Shown: positions 12,971 through 18,110 of the stretch, piece after piece | Layout: each line of letters opens with the position of its first letter | Position numbering within the stretch: the first letter of the stretch is position 1 | NCBI GenBank assembly: GCA_021777285.1 | Contig: JAJYDR010000036.1 | Coordinates: 1 to 18,110, forward strand | Source: Actinomycetes bacterium | Lineage (GTDB): Bacteria > Actinomycetota > Acidimicrobiia > Acidimicrobiales > RAAP-2 | Length of the DNA stretch: 18,110 nucleotides | Reading direction: 5' to 3' | Program-made: the position numbers and the translations under genes | The notes under the pieces: model-generated | Seen by the model: the letters and a program-made list of their open reading frames with translations, nothing else | What the model was told of the DNA's origin: nothing | Databases searched by the model: none

Positions 12971-13005
12971 TTCTCAACGGATACTCAGGAGTCCCCTGTC
13001 ATAGT
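12971..13005 (+). promoter_or_regulatory. Promoter region of the MacA-like gene with 11-bp repeat
   Basis: TTCTCA (12971-12976) and TACTCA (12982-12987) are half-sites 11 bp apart, and TTTTCA (12961-12966) lies 10 bp further upstream. Twelve bases downstream is CATAGT (13000-13005), four of six matches to TATAAT. The arrangement resembles the CTTCA boxes before the regulator 2 and thiol-redox units, but the sequence differs, so a different OmpR-type regulator or chance is possible. Confidence 0.35.
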
Positions 13006-13063
13006 GGTGTCGAAGTGACCGCTGACGTCGCCGAAAAGACTCAAGATCGGAGAGCAATACCTA

Positions 13064-14992
13064 ATGAAAATGAACCGCGCTTCGTTTCACGGTCTTCTGC
13101 ATTCCCGTAGATTCGTCGTATTCGCGATAATCGTTGGGCTTCTTGGAACCGGCACCGGAGTTGTCTTTAGCCGCTCGGGTTCCTCTCCCGTCGTCGCGCC
13201 AGTTCTCACGACGGTCGCCAACCGTGGCTCAGTGATGATAACCGCCGCCAGTTCTGGGCCGGTCAGTGCGTGGTCTCCGTTGGCGGGAGCATCTCCAACG
13301 GCTCCGACCGGTTTTCCAATCTATCCTTCTACTACTGGACAGGTTCAAAAGATTTTCATTACACCGGGCCAGGTTGTTCATGCGGGCCAAGTAATCGCGA
13401 CACTTTCAGACCCCAGCGTTGCCAGCAGCGTTCTCCAGGCGCAGATCGGTGTGCGTAGTGCGCAAATCGCCGCCGCAGCCGCAGCCTCCAACAAGACCCA
13501 AGCCCAGCTCGACCTCACCAACGCAAAACTTGCGTACCAAACACTGCGGAAAGGTTCAGCTCCTCATTCGCAAGCGGCGTTGGCAGCCGCCCAACTCGCG
13601 ATTACCGTTGCCGAATTGAAGTTGAACGCGCTTGGTGCCTCTCCGTCGCTACCTTCGCAGATTGCTGCTGCCCGGTTGAGTGTCACCCTGGCGCAACAAC
13701 AACTCGCGGCGCTCAGCGCTCAACAAGCCATCGACATGAGTTCCGCCCAACTTGCCGTGCAAAAAGCACAGAACGACCTCAACGCAGCGTATGCGTCGTC
13801 GTCGGCCCAAATCGCTGCCGCACAGTCAAATGTCGCGCAAGCGCAACAACAACTCGCAGCGCTCGTTAATCCATCAGTTCCAGACATGACCGCGGCCCAG
13901 CTTGTGGTGCAGAAAGCGCAGGCTGATCTGAACGCGGCGTATGCGTCGTCATCATCCCAAATAGCTGCGGCACAGTTGAATGTCACGCAGGCAAAACAAC
14001 AGGTCGCTACGGTTGCCAATCGAGTGGCGGTCGATCAAACCTCAGCTCAGCTCGCCGTGCAGAAGGCGCAGAATAATCTCGACGCGCTCCTCGCCCCGCC
14101 GTCAGCGTCACAGATCGCTGCCGCCAAGCTCGACCTCGCCAATGCGAAGATTGCCTACTCGAATCTCGTACTCGCTTCAGCGCCGCCCTCTCGCACGTCG
14201 GTCGCAGCGGCGCGACTCGCCGTCACTGTGGCAAGTCAGAAACTCGCATCTCTCATGCTTCCGCCAACGCAAGGGTCGGCAGACCTCAACTATTTGCAGG
14301 TGGCCGTAGCCAAAAATGCCCTCGCCCTCGCTCTCCTCCAACGAGGTGGGTTGACGGTGCGATCTTCGGTTGGCGGCACCGTTACCGGAGTCCTCGTTGC
14401 CCCCGGATCACAGGTCGGGCCCACATCCGCCATTGCAACGGTCGCCGATCTCAGACATCTACTCGTGACGGCTCAGATGAGCGAGTTCGACGTCGCCCAT
14501 ATCAGACGCGGACAACATGCCATCGTCGATGTGGCCGCCATCGGCCTTAGAGGCTTGCCGGCAACCGTCGTGTCGGTCGCACCCGTCGGTGTGAACAATT
14601 CGGGCGTCATCCAGTTTCCTGTCACGGTATCTCTTCGCCGAGCGCCTTCCAACCTGCGGCCCGGGATGCTCGCGAGCATCCAGGTGATTACTGCAGAGCG
14701 CCACGGCGTGATTCGTGTCCCGCTCAACGCCATGAGTGTGATTTCCGGCGGCAACAACGGTGGAAGTCCATATGTCACCGTTCTCAATCAAGCGGGTCAC
14801 CGAAGGATCCAACTAGTCAAAGTGGGACTCGTTGGTGGTAACTATGCAGAGATCACCAAGGGTCTCAAGGGCGGCGAGCGCCTCGTTCTGCCTCAGTCCA
14901 CGCCCACCGTAAGCGCGAGCACGTCGACGGGCAAAGCGCCACCGGGAATCGGTGTGCCCGCTGCGGGATCGGGTCAAGGTGGGAACCATTGA
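13064..14992 (+). CDS. MacA/HlyD-type membrane fusion protein with long repetitive coiled coil
   Basis: The 642-residue protein is longer than typical MacA (about 370). It has an N-terminal membrane anchor (18-35), the first half of a lipoyl domain (about 88-116, IYPSTTGQVQ then ITPGQVVHAGQ), a very long Ala/Gln-rich helical hairpin (about 117-425), the second lipoyl half (about 430-466, GGTVTGVLVAPGSQVG), beta-barrel and membrane-proximal domains, and a Gly/Ser-rich tail. Within the helical part three copies of a 50-residue unit begin at residues 224, 274 and 324 (AQLAVQKAQNDLNAAY, AQIAAAQ, VAQAQQQLAAL). ATG 13064 has GGAGAG 9 nt upstream. The next two genes supply ATPase and permease. It may span the thick cell wall of a Gram-positive; the exported substrate is unknown. 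Confidence 0.88.
   Translation: MKMNRASFHGLLHSRRFVVFAIIVGLLGTGTGVVFSRSGSSPVVAPVLTTVANRGSVMITAASSGPVSAWSPLAGASPTAPTGFPIYPSTTGQVQKIFITPGQVVHAGQVIATLSDPSVASSVLQAQIGVRSAQIAAAAAASNKTQAQLDLTNAKLAYQTLRKGSAPHSQAALAAAQLAITVAELKLNALGASPSLPSQIAAARLSVTLAQQQLAALSAQQAIDMSSAQLAVQKAQNDLNAAYASSSAQIAAAQSNVAQAQQQLAALVNPSVPDMTAAQLVVQKAQADLNAAYASSSSQIAAAQLNVTQAKQQVATVANRVAVDQTSAQLAVQKAQNNLDALLAPPSASQIAAAKLDLANAKIAYSNLVLASAPPSRTSVAAARLAVTVASQKLASLMLPPTQGSADLNYLQVAVAKNALALALLQRGGLTVRSSVGGTVTGVLVAPGSQVGPTSAIATVADLRHLLVTAQMSEFDVAHIRRGQHAIVDVAAIGLRGLPATVVSVAPVGVNNSGVIQFPVTVSLRRAPSNLRPGMLASIQVITAERHGVIRVPLNAMSVISGGNNGGSPYVTVLNQAGHRRIQLVKVGLVGGNYAEITKGLKGGERLVLPQSTPTVSASTSTGKAPPGIGVPAAGSGQGGNH
13733..14110 (+). repeat. 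Three in-frame tandem repeats of 150 bp inside the fusion-protein gene
   Basis: Units start at 13733, 13883 and 14033, exactly 150 bp apart; the third is complete only for its first 26 or so codons. The DNA is conserved as well as the protein, for example GCGTATGCGTCGTC occurs in units 1 and 2 at the same place. The unit length equals 50 codons, so expansion or contraction would keep the frame and change the helical hairpin length by whole units. Confidence 0.8.
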
Positions 14993-15750
14993 GTGCCAAA
15001 ACTCCCCTCACGGCAACGGCAGAACGCGCAGTAGACGGTGAGATCGTCGTAGAGGTCGCAGAACTCACGCGGCAGTATCGAGTTGGAGAATTTGTTGTTG
15101 AAGCGCTTCGCGGCGTGAGTTTCAACATCGCCGCCGGAGAGTTCGTTGCGATAATGGGACCATCTGGTGGCGGGAAATCGACTCTGCTCAGTCTGCTCGG
15201 TTGTCTAGACAGACCCAGCTCCGGACGTTATTTACTCGATGGCGAGGACGTAGCTCGGCTGAGCCAGGTTCAACTCGCTCGCCGGCGACGTGAGCAGATT
15301 GGTTTTGTCTTCCAATCGTTCAATCTTCTGCAGCGCACTTCCGCGTTGGATAACGTGGAGCTTCCACTTCTCTACGCGAAAGTTTCCTCGGCCGATCGTC
15401 ACGAGCGAGCCCGCAAAGCGCTCAAGGTCGTCGGACTCGAAAAGAGGGAACGGCATCAACCGACACAACTCTCGGGCGGCGAGCAACAACGCGTGGCCAT
15501 CGCACGCGCGCTGGTCACGGCCCCAAAGGTGCTCCTGGCCGACGAACCTACAGGCAATCTTGACTCGAGGAGCGCCAACGAAATCTTGGCGATGTTGCAG
15601 CGACTAAATGAGGGGGGAATGACGATCGTGATGGTGACACACGAGCCTGATATTGCGGCGTACGGGACAAGGTTGATTCGAATGCGTGACGGACGAATTG
15701 AACACGACGATCCCGTAACAGTTCGCACCCGCGCGGTGTCCGCCCCATGA
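14989..15750 (+). CDS. MacB/LolD-type ABC transporter ATPase
   Basis: The 253-residue ATPase has Walker [10 protein letters not shown] (57-65, K63), Q-loop Q109 in FVFQSFNLL, signature LSGGEQQ (161-167), Walker B VLLADEP (181-187, catalytic E186), D-loop NLDS and switch H218 in VTHEP. This is the separate-subunit form typical of LolD/FtsE/MacB-N proteins in Gram-positives. The start is TTG 14989, whose last bases overlap the upstream TGA (TTGA); it is the only start that fits the family N-terminus. The stop overlaps the permease ATG (ATGA), so the three genes form one operon. It powers the adaptor and FtsX-type permease by ATP hydrolysis at the inner face of the membrane. Confidence 0.95.
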   Translation: MSAKTPLTATAERAVDGEIVVEVAELTRQYRVGEFVVEALRGVSFNIAAGEFVAIMGPSGGGKSTLLSLLGCLDRPSSGRYLLDGEDVARLSQVQLARRRREQIGFVFQSFNLLQRTSALDNVELPLLYAKVSSADRHERARKALKVVGLEKRERHQPTQLSGGEQQRVAIARALVTAPKVLLADEPTGNLDSRSANEILAMLQRLNEGGMTIVMVTHEPDIAAYGTRLIRMRDGRIEHDDPVTVRTRAVSAP

Positions 15751-16955
15751 CCGCAATAGCACTCTTGAGGGTTGTTCTAAGGGCTCTTTCTGGAAATCGC
15801 CTACGTGCATTTTTGACGATCATCGGTATCGTCACGGGTATCGCAGCCGTAATTGGCGTGACTTCGGTCGGTGCTGGAGCGCAAGCCGATATCCAAGCTA
15901 CGCTCCAACGTCTCGGACCAAATGTACTTATCGTTGATGGACGTCAAATAACGGTCGGTGGAGTACCGGTAACGACGTCAAAGTTCACGATTACCAAAGG
16001 AGATCTCGCCGCTATCGCCGAACTGCCGACCGTCGCCGCTGCCGCCCCCAGTCGCTCCGTCGATATGAATATCTCATCGTCGCGCTTCAACGCGTCCACG
16101 ACAGTGACTGGAATCACAACTACCTACGGACGTGTCATGAACTATACGGTTGACCAGGGTCGGTTTATCAGCCCGATAGATGTACTTTTCGGTCGCCGTG
16201 TCGCCGTGATCGGTCATACGCCAGCGGCGACGCTATTCCCTAACGGAAATGCGATTGGGCAGAATATCTTGGTCGGTGGCGTTCAGTTCAGGGTAGTGGG
16301 TGTTCAAGCAGCGAAGGGGGTAATCGGACAAAACGACTACGACGACAATCTCTTCGTTCCGCTAACGGTAGCGGAATCGGCAATCTTCGGTGACACGCGT
16401 TTTAGTACAGCGAACATCCTGGTTCGAAGCGGAGCGCAGATACCGATGGCGCAATCTCAGATCAAGTCGCTGCTCCGCCAGCGACACCATTTACCACCGA
16501 GCTATCCGAACGACTTCATAATCTCATCGCAACGCAACATCCTCACTACTGCGAGTTCGGCAACGCGTACTTTTACGTATCTAACTGCAGCGATTGCGGG
16601 GATTGCGCTGTTCGTAGGTGGAATCGGCATCATGAACATCATGTTGGTCGCGGTCTCGGAACGTAAGCGCGAGATTGGAATCCGCAAGGCGGTCGGTGCT
16701 AGCCCAGGGACGATTCAACTTCAATTCCTCACCGAAGCGGTCACTCTGAGCGCGGTTGGGGGGATAATCGGGCTTGCCGGCGGCATCGGAATCGCGTCCG
16801 CGGTGAACCATCTCGCAGGTTGGCACACTGTAGTGTCGCCCGGATCCGCCATGCTCGCCGTCGCGTTTTCTCTCTCGATTGGACTCTTCTTCGGTTTCTA
16901 CCCAGCACGTCGGGCCGCCAAACTTGATCCGATTGAGGCACTGCGCAATGAGTAG
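15747..16955 (+). CDS. MacB-type FtsX-family permease
   Basis: The 402-residue permease has the MacB layout: one span (about 20-42, [20 protein letters not shown]), an extracytoplasmic MacB_PCD domain (about 43-275), then three spans at the C-terminus with the FtsX motifs [20 protein letters not shown] and GIRKAVGAS, ending [18 protein letters not shown], the usual family end. Such transporters work by mechanotransmission and export peptides, lipoproteins, siderophores or macrolides from the extracytoplasmic side. The start overlaps the ATPase stop by 4 bp. Codon use is less GC-rich than in genes on either side. The substrate cannot be told from the sequence. Confidence 0.94.
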   Translation: MTAIALLRVVLRALSGNRLRAFLTIIGIVTGIAAVIGVTSVGAGAQADIQATLQRLGPNVLIVDGRQITVGGVPVTTSKFTITKGDLAAIAELPTVAAAAPSRSVDMNISSSRFNASTTVTGITTTYGRVMNYTVDQGRFISPIDVLFGRRVAVIGHTPAATLFPNGNAIGQNILVGGVQFRVVGVQAAKGVIGQNDYDDNLFVPLTVAESAIFGDTRFSTANILVRSGAQIPMAQSQIKSLLRQRHHLPPSYPNDFIISSQRNILTTASSATRTFTYLTAAIAGIALFVGGIGIMNIMLVAVSERKREIGIRKAVGASPGTIQLQFLTEAVTLSAVGGIIGLAGGIGIASAVNHLAGWHTVVSPGSAMLAVAFSLSIGLFFGFYPARRAAKLDPIEALRNE

Positions 16956-17942
16956 ATGCTCCACAAATGTCGCGACCGTGTCGCCGTGCTGCCGGATCGT
17001 ATGACGCCGAGCGTGACACCACACCACGGGATCAATGAGCACACGTCGCTGTTACGCCGCGTCCACTGGATGACATCACTTGTCGCAGTAGTCCTGTTCG
17101 TTGCCGGCACGAGCGTGGTGGCGGGGACGCCACCCGCGTCAGCCACTGGAACCTCGACGGCCGACTCGACGTTCCTGCTCGCTATCGGCGCGTCGGTCTC
17201 GGTGGGTGTGCAACCTACGCCACGCCACGCTCGTGGTCTGCCTACGCATAAGGGGTACGCGAATGATCTGATTGCGATGTTGGCCGCTAGGGGCATCACG
17301 ATGCAACTTTTCCAGACGGGGTGCCCTGGCGAGACCACCCGGCAGGTGCTCTACGGTGGCGATCGATGCTACGCGCGCGGCGACTCGCAGTTGTTGCGTG
17401 CCGTCGAGTATCTGCGGGCCCACCAGAATCAGGAAGGCATCGTCACGCTCGACCTCGGATTTAACGACCTGCACGGCTGTGTCCACTATCCGACGGTCGA
17501 CGCGGCGTGTGTGAATGCGCGTATGGACCTACTGAGCATTCAGTTGTCTCAGATCATTTCCATGCTGAAGGCTGCGGCCGGACCATACGTGACGTTCGTC
17601 GGTATCAACCACTACAACCCGTACTTGGCTGCCGCACTGAGTGGACGGAAGGGGGAGCGATTCGCCGACGCGAGCGTCCCAATGATGAACCTGTTGAACT
17701 CAACCCTGGCAACGGTCTACGGCCAGAACGCGATCCCCGTAGCGGACGTGGCCCTACGATTCCACACCTCCGACACCGCTGCGGTGACCGTTGACGGCCT
17801 CGGCACAGTTAGTGAGAACCTGGCGCAGGTCTGCGCCCAGACGTGGATGTGTCATGAACCGCCGTACGGGCCGAACCTTCATCCCAACGACCAGGGATAT
17901 CAGACCATCGCCGACGCGATTATCACGTTGCTACCTTCCTAG
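16956..17942 (+). CDS. Secreted SGNH/GDSL-family hydrolase
   Basis: The 328-residue protein starts at the base after the permease stop (TAG-ATG). A signal peptide or anchor runs from about 39 to 62 (WMTSLVAVVLFVAGTSVV, likely cleavage near ASA). Block I is AIGASVSVG (nucleophile S80, GxS variant of GDS), the glycine block may be at TGCPGET, block III is LGFNDLHG (N170) and block V is NLHPNDQGYQ (H309). The aspartate usual three residues before the His is replaced by Pro, so a Ser-His dyad with another acid is likely. Several cysteines (C123, C138, C175, C185, C293, C299) may form disulfides outside the cell. It is probably an esterase or lipase. An internal ATG at 17070 would still leave the signal peptide. 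Its GC-rich codons contrast with those of the exporter genes. Confidence 0.88.
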   Translation: MLHKCRDRVAVLPDRMTPSVTPHHGINEHTSLLRRVHWMTSLVAVVLFVAGTSVVAGTPPASATGTSTADSTFLLAIGASVSVGVQPTPRHARGLPTHKGYANDLIAMLAARGITMQLFQTGCPGETTRQVLYGGDRCYARGDSQLLRAVEYLRAHQNQEGIVTLDLGFNDLHGCVHYPTVDAACVNARMDLLSIQLSQIISMLKAAAGPYVTFVGINHYNPYLAAALSGRKGERFADASVPMMNLLNSTLATVYGQNAIPVADVALRFHTSDTAAVTVDGLGTVSENLAQVCAQTWMCHEPPYGPNLHPNDQGYQTIADAIITLLPS

Positions 17943-18110
17943 GTCCTTTCGGCCTTGTGGAGGAAGGCGAGCCTCACCTTTCGAAGAGGCTTGTCGGGCC
18001 TACTTTGATTATTCGTTACTGTTCAGGTCCCCATCTGGCGAGGGTCCACTTCATTCAGGCGTAGCGGGCTTATCGTTGAGTCATCACTTGTAATGGCGCT
18101 CCGAACAGCG

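Noticed and set aside
13733..14110. Regularly spaced repeats considered as a CRISPR or satellite array
   Set aside because: The 150-bp units are in frame and encode the Ala/Gln-rich helix of the fusion protein; there are no short identical repeats with unique spacers.
17943..18110. Search for a terminator, tRNA or gene start after the hydrolase
   Set aside because: Only a weak bulged stem (GTGGAGG with CCTCAC, about 17956-17976) and no T-tract; no tRNA fold and no supportable ORF in the last 168 bases.

Overview
The window looks like chromosomal or genomic-island DNA from a high-GC actinobacterium. The evidence is G/C-rich third codon positions, GTG/TTG starts, many stop/start overlaps and a CsoR-type repressor. 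An acid- or metal-associated lineage such as Acidimicrobiia is only my guess. The theme is metal (probably copper) and envelope/thiol stress, flanked and interrupted by transposase remnants.

Layout. (1) 1-102, minus: N-terminus of a TnpB-like protein cut by the window edge, then a gene-free stretch with small hairpins (185-295). (2) 527-2880, plus: a small SHOCT membrane protein, an OmpR-type response regulator and a histidine kinase whose sensor domain carries a Met/His cluster; then 2985-3479, a secreted protein with a duplicated motif and a Met/Gly/His-rich tail. (3) 5686-3654, minus: a second, paralogous regulator/kinase pair. (4) 5938-7785, plus, divergent from pair 2: a CxxC glutaredoxin-like protein, a CcdA-like membrane protein and a membrane-anchored thioredoxin-like protein. 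(5) 8181-7831, minus: csoR-family repressor; then about 600 bp without a gene but with a strong stem-loop. (6) 9381-8794, minus: DoxX-family membrane protein. (7) 9529-12142, plus, divergent from DoxX across a region rich in CsoR-like G/C-tract palindromes: two unrecognised small ORFs, a His-rich small membrane protein, a permease with two C-terminal YHS domains, and a stand-alone YHS protein. (8) About 12537-12905, minus: frameshifted ISL3-family transposase remnant. (9) 13064-16955, plus, visibly less GC-rich: a MacA-like adaptor with 150-bp internal tandem repeats, a MacB-type ATPase and an FtsX-type permease, followed directly by (10) a secreted SGNH hydrolase, 16956-17942.

How it may work together (inference). 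The two response regulators have almost the same DNA-recognition helix. Direct repeats of a CTTCA-like element spaced exactly 11 bp lie upstream of the first regulator operon (four units), the second regulator gene, and the divergent thiol-redox operon. In the last two the repeat sits 10 nt before a plausible -10 and the start codon follows within 7-9 nt, so both may be leaderless and directly RR-activated. A weaker 11-bp repeat precedes the MacA-like gene. The permease/YHS operon and the DoxX gene are instead probably controlled by CsoR. The window would then hold two linked circuits, one sensing metal in the cytoplasm (CsoR) and one sensing at the envelope (two-component), acting on export/sequestration and thiol repair. 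No single component is unprecedented. The novel parts are the shared operator architecture, the Met-rich sensor and the unrecognised small ORFs in the CsoR-type operon.
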